Positions 46,805 through 55,768 are shown, counted from the first letter of the stretch. The stretch is 64,000 nucleotides of DNA from Nocardia niigatensis NBRC 100131 (GCF_000308655.1 NZ_BAGC01000041.1:186001-250000); one strand, 5' to 3'. Numbers and translations are program-made. Notes: generated by a model from the letters alone, not told the origin.

Positions 46805-47695
46805 TCATGCGGGTGTGCGTTGTACTAGGTCCAGGATGAAGGCGGTTACGTCCGTTGGCTTTTCCTCGGCCATGAAGTGGCCGGCGTCGATCGGCTGGTA
46901 GGTGGCGGTCGGAGCCCATTGCCGCCAGAGAGCGGCTGCGTCGAATCCGAGACGTGCCCCCCAGTCCTGGGAGATCACTGCAACAGGCATGGCCAACTGA
47001 GCACCTGCCTTGCGGTCGGCTCGGTCCATCGCCAAGTCGATTCCGGCGGTGGCCCGGTAGTCGGCGACGATGGATGGCACAGCGCGCATGGAGCTGTCGA
47101 TGTAGTGTCGGCGGACCTCGGGTGGGAAGGTGGTTCCGCTGGGGTCCCAGGCGTCGAGGAACGAGCTGAAGAAGTCTTCGGCGACGGCTTCGATCATCCG
47201 CTCGGGCAAGCCCTTTGGTTGTGCCATCAGATATAGGTGCCAAGCGACGGCGGCATCGACACCGTGCAGCACGTCCCAGGTATCCATGGTCGGCAACACA
47301 TCCAGAATCCCCAAGTGGGTGATCATGTCCGGGTGGTCGAGCGCTGCTCGGACCCCGACCAGTGCTCCGCGGTCATGGCCGATGAGGCTGAACTGTTCGT
47401 AGCCGAGTTCGCGCACGACACTGACGATGTCGAGCGCCATGGTCCGCTTCGAATAGGTGTCCGGCGTCGCCTCTTCGGGTTTGTCGCTCGCACCGTAGCC
47501 ACGCAGATCAGGCACGATCACCCGGTGGCGGTCTGCCAGTTCACGGGCAACATGCCGCCACATGAGGTGAGTCTGCGGAAAGCCGTGCAACAGGACGATG
47601 GGGTGGCCGTCACCGCCGACGGCGACATTCAGATGGACGCTGTCCGCCCCCAGGACATGGCGGTATTCGAAGTCGTTGATTGTCGTGCCCGACAT
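46805..47695 (-). CDS. Alpha/beta hydrolase, haloacetate dehalogenase/epoxide hydrolase type
   Basis: This 296-residue protein has HPIVLLHGFPQTHLMWRHVA (oxyanion region), PDLRGYGASDKP, and the nucleophile elbow LIGHDRGALVGVR, where Asp is the nucleophile, as in haloalkane or haloacetate dehalogenases and epoxide hydrolases. The catalytic His lies in DAGHFMAEE. The RGYGASDKP and FPQTHLMW motifs favour the fluoroacetate-dehalogenase-like subgroup. It follows a TetR gene on the same strand by 36 bases and is probably repressed by it. Confidence 0.88.
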   Translation of the reverse strand: MSGTTINDFEYRHVLGADSVHLNVAVGGDGHPIVLLHGFPQTHLMWRHVARELADRHRVIVPDLRGYGASDKPEEATPDTYSKRTMALDIVSVVRELGYEQFSLIGHDRGALVGVRAALDHPDMITHLGILDVLPTMDTWDVLHGVDAAVAWHLYLMAQPKGLPERMIEAVAEDFFSSFLDAWDPSGTTFPPEVRRHYIDSSMRAVPSIVADYRATAGIDLAMDRADRKAGAQLAMPVAVISQDWGARLGFDAAALWRQWAPTATYQPIDAGHFMAEEKPTDVTAFILDLVQRTPA

Positions 47696-47731
47696 GGGCG
47701 CGCACCTTTCGTCGATCGGTTGGACGTGTCG

Positions 47732-48388
47732 TCAGGAGAAAATGGCGGGTAGCGGAGGTTCTGCACTCGCGCTTGCTCGCAGAGCCGGGACAAGAATCGT
47801 GTCGACCAGATGTGCCAGATACTCGGCTCCGGCGGGAAGCCCGTTCAGCCTGCGTAGAAGCAGCACTGACCCGGTGATTTCCTCGAAAGGGAATGGTTGA
47901 GCACCGGCTGGTAGCTCACCCCGGGTGATGGCAGCCGATATCACCGAGGCTGGCAACTTGGCGCCGGTGGGCCCGCTCGCTTCTTCGATGTGGCGACACA
48001 GGTCGGGATCCTCCAGACCCGCATGCAGCAGCATCAAGCTCATCGTCGGGTCGGCAGCATCCATCGTGGTGGCGAGCCGTTCGCACAAGGCAATCAGGTC
48101 TCCGCGCAGGGAACCGGTATCGACCGGGTCTGCGGAAGTGTCGGCTGCGGGACCGGCCTTGACCGCGGCAACCACCATGTCCCGCTTGGTCTCCCAGCGC
48201 CGGTACAGCGTCGCCTTCGACGCCCGAGCACGACGCGCGACCGCCTCGAACGTCAAAGCGTCATAACCGACCTCACCCACCAGCTCCAGCACACACGCGA
48301 GGATCTCGACCTCACGCGCCGCATCACGGGGCCTTCCTGAGCGCACTTCAGGTACCGGATCCGTGGTGCGACTATTACGAAACGACAC
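47732..48388 (-). CDS. TetR family transcriptional regulator
   Basis: This 218-residue repressor starts at GTG 48388 (MSFRNSRTTDPVPEVRSGRP). The HTH reads VLELVGEVGYDALTFEAVAR and RARASKATLYRRWETKRDMV. The C-terminal domain is of the TetR_C_16-like type (SLMLLHAGLEDPDLCRHIEE, ISAAITRGELPAGAQPF). It is upstream of and co-directional with the alpha/beta hydrolase. Confidence 0.9.
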   Translation of the reverse strand: MSFRNSRTTDPVPEVRSGRPRDAAREVEILACVLELVGEVGYDALTFEAVARRARASKATLYRRWETKRDMVVAAVKAGPAADTSADPVDTGSLRGDLIALCERLATTMDAADPTMSLMLLHAGLEDPDLCRHIEEASGPTGAKLPASVISAAITRGELPAGAQPFPFEEITGSVLLLRRLNGLPAGAEYLAHLVDTILVPALRASASAEPPLPAIFS

Positions 48389-48671
48389 GTTCTGTACCGT
48401 ATGTGGAATTCGGCTGGTTGTCCACCGATCGGTCCGGTCATCCCGAAAGCCGAATGGCGCTGAACAACTGCCCGGCATTTCGACATCCGTACATCGGCCT
48501 GATGGTGGGTCCACTTGCAGACGCCGTGGCTGCTCCCAACCGCCCGGGTCGCGGCATTACAGGATGCCTCGAACTCCAGCAGGTCTCATCCGCGGACCGG
48601 ATCGTGGCTGTCGATGAAGTTCAAGAAGCGCGGAATGACCTGGTCCGGATTGGCCCAAGGCGCGGTCGCGG
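48389..48671. other. Spacer with a partial repeat end
   Basis: GGGTCGCGGCATTACAGGATG at about 48549-48569 matches only the right end of the dispersed repeat. No gene. Confidence 0.45.
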
Positions 48672-49121
48672 CTACGCCGTGATCGCGGCGACTGGGTCGT
48701 GGAGTTGGGCGATCAACTCCAGCACGACGGGCGGCGCGGCTATGAGATCGCCGTCGATTCGAAGTTTGCCGCTGGCTGTCGCGAGTTGGCGCTGGTGTTG
48801 AGAGGCGGCGATGGCTTCGGGGTTGCCTGCCCATATGCGCCGCGAAAGCTCGTGGTGCGTCGCATAATCGGCGACGACGCGAATGTTGGCGTCGTCGACG
48901 GATCCTCTGTGGACCTCGAGGTTGTTGCCGCGGATGCGGAGGTACCAGCTGAGTGTGCCGGCGGGTGTGTTGGCCCGGCCGGGTGGTGGGCTCGCGAGGT
49001 CCTCGCAGATGACGTAGTCGAGAGAGCCGAGGTCCTGGTCTTGCAGCAGGTCGGTGACGATCAACTTCACGGCGTCGAGCCATTCGGGGCTCACATATTC
49101 GTACACGTCTATGGATTCCAC
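48672..49121 (-). CDS. SCP2-like hypothetical protein
   Basis: This 149-residue protein starts at GTG 49121 (MESIDVYEYVSPEWLDAVKL). It reads LDYVICEDLASPPPGRANTP, LRIRGNNLEVHRGSVDDANI, RVVADYATHHELSRRIWAGN and LATASGKLRIDGDLIAAPPV. The last part resembles the lipid-binding SCP2 sterol-carrier pattern (hydrophobic strand, then GKLRIDGD). The assignment is tentative. Confidence 0.6.
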   Translation of the reverse strand: MESIDVYEYVSPEWLDAVKLIVTDLLQDQDLGSLDYVICEDLASPPPGRANTPAGTLSWYLRIRGNNLEVHRGSVDDANIRVVADYATHHELSRRIWAGNPEAIAASQHQRQLATASGKLRIDGDLIAAPPVVLELIAQLHDPVAAITA

Positions 49122-49264
49122 CTAACGGATGGTTCCACGGGTTGGTGGGCTGATCTTGCGGTGGTTTGTGAAGGCGTCGGGCATCGTTTGTGAAGTCAGT
49201 TTGGTTGGGGCGGCTCAATTTCCATCACAGCGTGGACGGGGTCGCATGTCCAACGAAGATGACC

Positions 49265-49320
49265 GGACGGTCGCGCTGGCCGGTTCGGTCAGCGCGGTAT
49301 GCGGCAAAGTAGTGCGTTGA
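49265..49320 (+). repeat. Dispersed repeat copy: hairpin B and right end
   Basis: CGCGCTGGCC-GGTTC-GGTCAGCGCG hairpin, followed by GTATGCGGCAAAGTAGTGCG. The linker is absent. Confidence 0.85.
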
Positions 49321-49432
49321 AGCTGGAGGGTTGTCGGCGTTCCGGGTTGGCTGGATCACGCACGTTGCCAACGGAATTGGTCAGGATTCGCCGATTCGGA
49401 AGGGGTTGTGCGAGATAGGGCCAACCACTCGG

Positions 49433-49472
49433 ATCTCGGCATGATGGTGCGTTCAGCTGACCGCGGCCCAGC
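49433..49472 (+). repeat. Dispersed repeat, isolated left end
   Basis: TCTCGGCATGATGGTGCGTT and CAGCTGACCGCGG match the left end of full copies, with no hairpin A or linker after it. Confidence 0.5.
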
Positions 49473-49572
49473 CGGTGCGGATCGCCCTGTAGGGGCGCAT
49501 CATCGGACGTTCGATATGGGTCGATCCCGAGCAGCCAGCCGGGCGATAGCCTTGACTGGTCCGAATGGTTCG

Positions 49573-50121
49573 TCAGCGTGTGCGGCGCAACACCAGGTGG
49601 CAGCCAACCGCAGTCGAGATGGCGTCGAGCCGGTCGACCGCGCCCGCGTCGATGAAGCACAGTTCATACGAGTCCGCAGCATCCGCAGACTCGAATTCGG
49701 TCACCTGGACCAGGGCGGCACCAGCTTGAAGGCCGCGATCACCGATCTCGTCGACGAGCTTCTCGGCGATTTCGCCAGTACTCCAACCGACCTCGCGCAG
49801 GCGTGCCACGAACCCTGGAAACCACTCCCAGCCCAGCGATTCCGGATGCGAGCTCACCGCCTGCAGTTGATAGCGAAACTCCTCGGCGTCACTGCGCGCG
49901 CCGAGAACCGCCATCAGGGCGGGGCCATCGTCGATCGGAACGGGCTCCGACAGCCAGTGATTCAGCTCGTAGCGAGCCAACTCTTCCCATTCCGAAGTGG
50001 GAATCTCGAGATCTTCCCCCGGCAGGCCCGCCGCTGCTCGGCGCACCGAATCGATCAGATCGGGCCGCCCGGCAAACAGCACCTCGGCAGCGGCAACAAT
50101 TTCCTCCAGAGCCAGCCCCAT
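49573..50121 (-). CDS. Hypothetical soluble protein
   Basis: This 182-residue protein reads MGLALEEIVAAAEVLFAGRP, EDLEIPTSEWEELARYELNH, WLSEPVPIDDGPALMAVLGA and CFIDAGAVDRLDAISTAVGC. It is acidic and balanced in composition, unlike the shadow frames. GGGAGGTGCCGGC precedes ATG 50121. It loosely resembles cytosolic DUF6630-like proteins, but I am not sure. Confidence 0.65.
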   Translation of the reverse strand: MGLALEEIVAAAEVLFAGRPDLIDSVRRAAAGLPGEDLEIPTSEWEELARYELNHWLSEPVPIDDGPALMAVLGARSDAEEFRYQLQAVSSHPESLGWEWFPGFVARLREVGWSTGEIAEKLVDEIGDRGLQAGAALVQVTEFESADAADSYELCFIDAGAVDRLDAISTAVGCHLVLRRTR

Positions 50122-50286
50122 GCCGGCACCTCCCGCAACTGATAACGATCGAACGCCCGCTCAGCAGGCGTGTACGTGCATTGGCCGGACGCGGGTCGCC
50201 ACGGCAAGGTGGCATTCATCTGCCTCGCTGGCGGGTTCTGCCAGCACGCAGATAAGAATGCAAGCCGCGACACCGCGTTCGGGTAA

Positions 50287-50733
50287 TCAGGGTCCGTGGC
50301 TGGCGTCTATTCCATGCTGCAACGTCCAGCCGGCGAGGAGCAATCCGACGCCGAAGACGATTGCGCCGCTCACCAAAGCCGGTGCCGAGCCGAAACGGCG
50401 GTTCTTCACGGCGGCAGGCAGCCCGATTACCCAGGCGATCACCCCTGCGATGAACCAGAAGCCCCACACGCAACACAGCGGCACAAGACCATTGGACAAG
50501 ATGCCGTCCGTCGAGCAGGAGGTTTCGAAACCGCAATGTGTAGGCTCGTCCAGCGCCAGCCACACGATCAGTGACGCGAACCCCGCCGGTAACACCCCGA
50601 GCATGCCCATCGTGCTCCACGTGACGAAGAAACGTCGGATCCTGGTCGAATCGCCATGCGCCATAAGGTCCATGCTCTGGTTCGCGGGTGCCGGCCCTGC
50701 TTGGTCGTATTCCATTGTTTCGTCCGGTCCCAC
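50287..50733 (-). CDS. Small integral membrane protein
   Basis: This 148-residue product starts at GTG 50733, with AGGGAG six bases upstream. The N-terminus is soluble (DETMEYDQAGPAPANQSMDL). Three to four hydrophobic segments follow (MGMLGVLPAGFASLIVWLAL, LCCVWGFWFIAGVIAWVIGL, ALVSGAIVFGVGLLLAGWTL). The C-rich loop HCGFETSC may form a disulfide outside. Not recognised. Confidence 0.65.
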   Translation of the reverse strand: MGPDETMEYDQAGPAPANQSMDLMAHGDSTRIRRFFVTWSTMGMLGVLPAGFASLIVWLALDEPTHCGFETSCSTDGILSNGLVPLCCVWGFWFIAGVIAWVIGLPAAVKNRRFGSAPALVSGAIVFGVGLLLAGWTLQHGIDASHGP

Positions 50734-50908
50734 CTGAATCTCCCTGCGCTCAAGCAACATCGGCGACGCTACAGACAGCGACCGACACCATCCGTGTCCG
50801 GGATCCACCAGCGGTATCGAGAGCCCGAGCGAAGTCAACGCCGAGCTTGTCGACCGTGCAGGAAAGATCGATAAGGACCCTCGCGAACTCGCCACTCAAC
50901 ACTCTGTC

Positions 50909-51022
50909 CTCGGCATTACCGTGCGTTACTCCGGCCTCGGATGGCAACGGCCGGTTGAACTTCCGCTGTCCCGCGCTGGCCCGATCGGTGAGCGCGGGAA
51001 GAGGCATTACATGGCATTCGCT
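50909..51022 (+). repeat. Dispersed repeat, full diverged copy
   Basis: Left end CTCGGCATTACCGTGCGTTA, decayed hairpin A, linker GGCCGGTTGAACTTCCGCTG, hairpin B CCCGCGCTGGCC-CGATC-GGTGAGCGCGGG, right end GAGGCATTACATGGCATTCG. Both ends carry the GGCATTAC core, showing the direct-repeat-like framing. Confidence 0.8.
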
Positions 51023-51174
51023 GAACACTCCCAAGTAACCGGGCACGCTCGCCGATGACGGCAGGGTTCGCTGATAATCGCGGGCAGGATTCACAAGACG
51101 CGGTCTGGCGCGTGAGATAGCGTCGCGGTCGGCGGCCGACGATGCCGGGGGCTGGAATTAAGCGGGGAGAGATC

Positions 51175-52323
51175 ATGTTCGGTCGGTTGGTTGCGGTGAC
51201 TGCCGCGGTGGCGGTATCGGTGTTGCAGGCCGGAGGTGCGCAGGCCGCACCCGGTTCGAGCATGCTGTCGGCACCGGGCGGGCCCATGCCGGTCGGTACC
51301 ACGACCATGCATCTGGTGCAGCACGACCGGCCCGATCCGTTCACGCCGGGCAGTGATCGCGAACTGATGGTGTCGGTGTTCTATCCGGCTGCCGATGTCA
51401 CGAATCTGCCTCGCGCACATGCGGTGTCCGCGGTCGTGCTGCCCTCGTTGGAGCGACAGCTGGGCATGTCGCTTCCGGTGTTGCTGTCGAACTCCTACCA
51501 GGATGCCCCAGTCGCGGCGGGCTCGTATCCGGTTGTGCTGTATTCGCCCGGGCAGAGCATCCCGAGATTGCTGGGTACCGGTACCGCAGAGGAACTGGCC
51601 AGCCGGGGGTACGTCGTCGTCACTGTCGACCACACCGGCGATTCCCCGGTGGTCGAGTTCCCGGGTGGCCGGATTGCCGGGGCCGCAACGGAATTCACCG
51701 CACTGCCGGGTGGACAGCGGCGCGACATTCAGGTCGCCGATGTGGAATTCGTGCTGGACGCGTTGACCGCACTACATGCCGGTGCTGACCCGGATGCCGA
51801 GAATCGGCCGCTGCCTATGGGTTTGGGAGCGGCACTGGACCTCACCCGGGTCGGAACCTTCGGGCATTCGCTGGGCGGCACCACTGCCGTCGAGGTGGCG
51901 GCCCGGGACCCGCGCATCGATGCTGTCCTCGACATGGACGGCGCCATTTCGGACAGCGACGACTGGGGCAAGACCGGCACCGACGGTGTGCGTCAGCCCC
52001 TGTTGGTGCTGCGCAGCGCGCAGACCGTCGACAACGGCTCCGGACACGAAGCGTTCGCAGCGATGCTTGATCACGCCCAGACCTGGAAGGCGGAGCTGGA
52101 ACTGGCGAACTCCGCCCACGACGACCTCACCGACCTGAACCGGCTGATCCCCAGCCCGATGTCGATGGGCGGCGGCATGCTCGTCGGCCCGATCGCTCCC
52201 GCGCGTGCCGACGCCGCCCTGCGCACGATGGTGACGAGCTTCTTCGACAAATTCTTGCGTGGCAACGGATCTACCGTCCTGGAGCACCCGGAGACCATTC
52301 CGGATATCACCGTCATGCGCTGA
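51175..52323 (+). CDS. Secreted alpha/beta hydrolase (PAF-acetylhydrolase/lipase-like)
   Basis: This 382-residue protein has a signal peptide (MFGRLVAVTAAVAVSVLQAG, cleavage near AQAAPG). ELMVSVFYPAADV, YPVVLYSPGQSIPR, YVVVTVDHTGDSPVVEFPGG and the nucleophile elbow VGTFGHSLGGTTAVEVA (Ser in GHSLG) follow. VLDMDGAISDSDDW comes next, as in platelet-activating-factor acetylhydrolase-like esterases. The late His of the triad is likely in NSAHDDLTDL. It should act outside the cytoplasm on lipid esters. Confidence 0.88.
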   Translation: MFGRLVAVTAAVAVSVLQAGGAQAAPGSSMLSAPGGPMPVGTTTMHLVQHDRPDPFTPGSDRELMVSVFYPAADVTNLPRAHAVSAVVLPSLERQLGMSLPVLLSNSYQDAPVAAGSYPVVLYSPGQSIPRLLGTGTAEELASRGYVVVTVDHTGDSPVVEFPGGRIAGAATEFTALPGGQRRDIQVADVEFVLDALTALHAGADPDAENRPLPMGLGAALDLTRVGTFGHSLGGTTAVEVAARDPRIDAVLDMDGAISDSDDWGKTGTDGVRQPLLVLRSAQTVDNGSGHEAFAAMLDHAQTWKAELELANSAHDDLTDLNRLIPSPMSMGGGMLVGPIAPARADAALRTMVTSFFDKFLRGNGSTVLEHPETIPDITVMR

Positions 52324-52704
52324 GGCCGGTCGACCTTCGAGCCTTCTTCGACCCCGCCAACAGGATTGGTCTCGATGGCACCGTGGCGCACCGCGATTGC
52401 CATCACCGCCTCACGGATGATCGGCCCGCGGATTCCTCAACAGCTGCCGCTGAAGAAGACGGACAGCGCTGAGGTGGAGTGGATTGGCGTCGTTGTGTTT
52501 GCTGCCGACAGCACGAACGAGGCCAGTGACAGCAGGGCGGTGACGGCCATAGCGCGGCCAGGAATGATGCTCGCGGATCGTGTCAGAGCGGCGGAACTGG
52601 CTAGGGAGGTTCTTTCGTACTCGGGTCCGACAACGCTTCCCATTCTGTGTGCGATCCGGCGGCCCCGCTACGGCCACTCGGGTGGAGATCCGGCCAGACG
52701 GCGA

Positions 52705-52760
52705 ACGTGGGCACGCACGGGCGGCCCGGGATGATCTCGGGCCGTCGATCTTCGGGTGGG
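52705..52760 (+). repeat. Dispersed repeat copy: hairpin A and linker
   Basis: CGGCCCGGG-ATGAT-CTCGGGCCG (52722-52744) pairs with one G-T, followed by TCGATCTTCGGGTGGG. Confidence 0.8.
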
Positions 52761-52829
52761 TCTAGCCCGGCCGGAACGGGCATGTGCAGCTTGCTGATTC
52801 GAGCGCGGTCCCACGGTAGCGATCGAAAA

Positions 52830-52893
52830 TCTAGCAACGCTAGACAAGCTGGCGGACGAGTGTTACTGTCGCTCCAGTTCCTAGCGGTGCTAG
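52830..52893 (+). promoter_or_regulatory. Paired CTAGC-N3-GCTAG operators
   Basis: TCTAGCAACGCTAGA (52830-52844) and CTAGCGGTGCTAG (52881-52893) are perfect inverted repeats of the same type with centres 50 bp apart, 108-170 bases upstream of the PPOX-type gene. A dimeric repressor or activator binding both is likely. Confidence 0.7.
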
Positions 52894-53001
52894 AACAGCG
52901 GGAAGCGCGACAGGCAACAGCTTGCACTTCCCGCAACCCACGAACTTCCGGCTGATCGCCGGGAGCACACCTGATATCGCATTCACCGAGGAGTAAGTGA
53001 C

Positions 53002-53400
53002 ATGACCTTCACCAGCAATGAACAGCAGTTCCTCGCGGAGGCCGGGATCGGCCGGCTGGCCACGGTGTCGCCCGACGGCGTTGTGCAGAACAACCCGACC
53101 AGCTATCGGGTGAACGCCGACGGCACGATCGACATCGGGGGCATGCGGATGCGTGGCAGTCGAAAGTTCCGCAATGTCGAGGCGGGCAGCCGGGTGTCGT
53201 TCGTCATCGACCAACAGGTTTCCTTGGAGCCCTATGTGATTCGCGGGATCGAGGTGCGCGGCACGGCCGAGGCGCTCGATGACGAGGAGCCGCCGTTTCC
53301 TCCCCAGGAGCGCGCGGTCATCCGAATTCACCCCGAACGGATCATCTCCTGGGGCATCGACGGCGGATCCTTCGACTTCACCAGTCGCGGCGCCGAGTAG
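53002..53400 (+). CDS. PPOX-class F420/FMN-dependent oxidoreductase
   Basis: This 132-residue split-barrel protein opens FTSNEQQFLAEAGIGRLATV then SPDGVVQNNPTSYRVNADGT, the pattern of PPOX-class F420-dependent family proteins in actinobacteria. It ends IHPERIISWGIDGG, the usual C-terminal motif. It binds FMN or F420 and reduces small substrates. GAGGAG precedes ATG 53002. Likely controlled through the two CTAGC palindromes upstream. Confidence 0.88.
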   Translation: MTFTSNEQQFLAEAGIGRLATVSPDGVVQNNPTSYRVNADGTIDIGGMRMRGSRKFRNVEAGSRVSFVIDQQVSLEPYVIRGIEVRGTAEALDDEEPPFPPQERAVIRIHPERIISWGIDGGSFDFTSRGAE

Positions 53401-53585
53401 TCAGTGGTCCGCGCCACCGCAGAAGGGGGCCGACCTGCGCAATAGCAGGCATCCAAGATCGTCGCTACCTCACAGGTCGCGGGCCCAGCGGTGGCCGACC
53501 TCATTGTCATCGCCTCGTTCTGGACTTCGTTGTCCGCGAACGGGTCCCACCGCCGTACCCACGACGGACTCGATCACAGCGATGT

Positions 53586-54053
53586 CTACGGAAGGCGTCT
53601 GCGTGCAGCGGGTCGGCGCATGCCGAACCTCATCGAGCCCAGCCCCATCGAGCCCAGCCCGAGCAGCAGGACGACCGCACCGGCCGCTACGTTGCTCCAG
53701 ATCGTCGCGGTATGGGCGACATCGCCGCTGACAACCCAGGGGGCGATGATCATCCACACCCCGATCACCGGAGCGGTCCAACCGATGCCGTGGATCCGTC
53801 CATACATCGAGGCGAACCCCAGCGCGAGCACCGCCAGGGCGATCCCGACGACGAGGTTGTTGACGGTCAAGGTCGGGAACCGTGTGAATCCGACGACCCA
53901 CGCGGAGATCGCGATGTAGAGCCCGGTCAGGAACATCAGGCCGGTCACAGCTTGAGCGGCCGGTTCCATCGCGGCGAGCTCATACTTCTCATGCTTGGCC
54001 CGCAACTCCACGATGTCGGGATGCAGGCTCATGTTCATGGCCTCAGTAGCCAT
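53586..54053 (-). CDS. SPW-repeat membrane protein
   Basis: This 155-residue protein has a soluble N-terminus (MSLHPDIVELRAKHEKYELA) and four membrane segments arranged as two SPW-like repeats. AISAWVVGF follows one and IIAPWVVSG the other, the signature of the SPW family. The role is unknown; some are stress linked. It is divergent from a MarR gene with a central palindrome, so it is probably its target. Confidence 0.88.
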   Translation of the reverse strand: MATEAMNMSLHPDIVELRAKHEKYELAAMEPAAQAVTGLMFLTGLYIAISAWVVGFTRFPTLTVNNLVVGIALAVLALGFASMYGRIHGIGWTAPVIGVWMIIAPWVVSGDVAHTATIWSNVAAGAVVLLLGLGSMGLGSMRFGMRRPAARRRLP

Positions 54054-54166
54054 GTCTTTCACCACCTTTCGGACACACAGTGAAGGCACTGGCGCCGGGG
54101 TGGCTGCGATCGGTCATGAAGAGGGTGCGGAACCGATCCGTGTCACCGTCGGCCCATATGTCATGT

Positions 54167-54181
54167 CGTGATATTATCACG
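54167..54181 (+). promoter_or_regulatory. MarR operator overlapping a leaderless start
   Basis: CGTGATATTATCACG is a perfect palindrome (7-bp arms) that contains TATTAT, a good -10 hexamer, and ends three bases before ATG 54184. Binding would block the marR promoter, and the transcript would be leaderless. Confidence 0.7.
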
Positions 54182-54183
54182 TT

Positions 54184-54633
54184 ATGACACATGAGTCGAT
54201 GGCGGCGCCCGAGCCCCTCACCGACCAGGAGTACTCGAGACTGCTGGCGTTCCGCGCCGGACTACGCCGGTTCCTGCGTTGGAGTGAGCGGCGGGCGGCC
54301 GACGTGGGACTCACCGGCGCTCAGCATCAACTGCTGCTGGCGATCCGGGGCCATCGCGACCCGAGCGGGCCCAGCGTCGGAGAAATCGCGGAATATTTGA
54401 GCGCCCGCCACCACAGCGTGGTGCAGCTGATCGATCGCACCGAGCAACTCGGGCTCGTCGCCCGCAAGCGGGAGGAGGGCAAGGATCGCCGCGTCGTCCG
54501 CCTCACCCTGACCGAGACCGGCCACCAAACCCTCGCCCTGCTCAGCACTACCCATCTGGAAGAGCTTCAGCGACTGACCCATCTCGTCGACGCGATACCG
54601 GACCCGAGCGCCGCCCCTCCGCAGGGACGGTAG
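54184..54633 (+). CDS. MarR family transcriptional regulator
   Basis: This 149-residue winged-helix protein reads RFLRWSERRAADVGLTGAQH, VGEIAEYLSARHHSVVQLID (recognition helix) and RKREEGKDRRVVRLTLTETG (wing). ATG 54184 lies immediately behind the palindrome, leaving no room for a Shine-Dalgarno site, so either leaderless translation or a start at ATG 54199 applies. It is divergent from the SPW gene. Confidence 0.92.
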   Translation: MTHESMAAPEPLTDQEYSRLLAFRAGLRRFLRWSERRAADVGLTGAQHQLLLAIRGHRDPSGPSVGEIAEYLSARHHSVVQLIDRTEQLGLVARKREEGKDRRVVRLTLTETGHQTLALLSTTHLEELQRLTHLVDAIPDPSAAPPQGR

Positions 54634-54863
54634 CCCCGTTCCATTCCCGCGTATCCCACCGAAATGCGCTGGCCAGCAACTCTTTCCGCTCGAACAGCAC
54701 CCGTGCGACGAACCCCGGGGCCGACCCGGCCGAGACCGTCGCAGCCCTCACCCGTTCCAGCGGGCGCGACCGGACCGGGATAAGATCGAGCCATTCGTCC
54801 CGTTTCAGTGCTCCACACTTCACGATTGCAGTTCCCGCAACGAATCGAACGGTGGTCCACCTC

Positions 54864-54905
54864 ATGCGTATCGGGAAACTCGCCGTCACCGCGGTCGCCG
54901 CATGA
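54864..54905 (+). CDS. Possible 13-codon leader peptide or gene-start remnant
   Basis: ATG 54864 encodes MRIGKLAVTAVAA with its stop overlapping the acyltransferase start as ATGA. It may couple translation, or be the remnant 5' end of a lost upstream gene. Confidence 0.25.
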   Translation: MRIGKLAVTAVAA

Positions 54906-55768
54906 CCCTCGGCGGTCTGGTGGCAGACAATCTCGCCGCGGGCGTGCACGGCGCGGTCGATTTCGCTCGTCGCCGCCTCACCGGGGACTACAGGTGCGAC
55001 GAGTTCGGCCTCGACGAGCACCTGCTGGATTCGTTGATCCTGCCGGTGCTGCGGCCGCTGTCGCAGCTGTGGTTCCGGGTGCAGGTCGCCGGGATCGAGA
55101 ATCTCCCCGAGTCCGGGGGCGCGCTGATCGTGGCCAACCACGCCGGTGTGCTGCCGCTGGACGGGCTGATGCTGCAAGTGGCCGTGCACGACCACCATCC
55201 CCGGCAGCGGGCACTGCGCCTGCTGGCCGCCGACCTCCTCTTCGAGCTGCCGATCGTGAGCGGGCTGGCCCGACGGGCCGGGCACACGCCGGCCTGCCCC
55301 GCCGGCGCTGAGCGGCTGTTGCGCAGCGGCGAGCTGGCGGGCGTGTTCCCCGAGGGATTCAAGGGCGTCGGCAAGCCCTACAGCGCGCGATACAAGCTGC
55401 AGCGGTTCGGGCGCGGCGGCTTCGCCTCGGTGGCCCTCAAGACCGGTGTGCCGCTGATTCCGTGCTCGATCGTCGGCTCGGAGGAGATCTACCCGAAGCT
55501 GGCCGATCTCGCCCCGCTGGCCCGGCTGCTCGGGCTGCCGTACTTTCCGGTGACGCCACTGTTCCCGCACATGGGAGTGCTCGGCGCTGTCCCGCTGCCG
55601 TCGAAGTGGCACATCGAGTTCGGTGAACCGATCCCCACCGACGCGTACGGCCCCGAAACCGCCGACGATCCCGTGACCATGTTCGAGATCACCGACCAGA
55701 TCCGCGAAACGATCCAGCACACGCTGTACAAGCGGCTGATCCAGCGACGCAACCCGTTCATCGGCTAG
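54902..55768 (+). CDS. Lysophospholipid (1-acylglycerol-3-phosphate-type) acyltransferase
   Basis: This 288-residue PlsC-like protein has IVANHAGVLPLDGLML (NHxGxxxxD, a variant of the HxxxxD catalytic motif), then GELAGVFPEGFKGVGKPYSA (FPEG substrate motif) and GVPLIPCSIVGSEEIYPKLA. These enzymes acylate lysophospholipids or related acceptors at the membrane. It resembles the mycobacterial acyltransferase group that includes Rv0502. The N-terminus begins at the membrane-proximal helix. Confidence 0.9.
   Translation: MTLGGLVADNLAAGVHGAVDFARRRLTGDYRCDEFGLDEHLLDSLILPVLRPLSQLWFRVQVAGIENLPESGGALIVANHAGVLPLDGLMLQVAVHDHHPRQRALRLLAADLLFELPIVSGLARRAGHTPACPAGAERLLRSGELAGVFPEGFKGVGKPYSARYKLQRFGRGGFASVALKTGVPLIPCSIVGSEEIYPKLADLAPLARLLGLPYFPVTPLFPHMGVLGAVPLPSKWHIEFGEPIPTDAYGPETADDPVTMFEITDQIRETIQHTLYKRLIQRRNPFIG

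Larger units (their letters stand above)
49122..49572. other. Intergenic region with two repeat-family pieces
   Basis: No gene is supported. It contains the hairpin-B copy at 49265-49320 and a lone left end at 49433-49472. Confidence 0.45.
52324..53001. other. Intergenic region with repeat copy and operators
   Basis: No confident gene. A minus-strand frame at 52437-52550 (MAVTALLSLASFVLSAANTT then TPIHSTSALSVFFSGSC) looks like a secreted peptide with a short signal, but it has no ribosome site. The repeat copy at 52705-52760 and paired CTAGC palindromes lie here. Confidence 0.4.
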
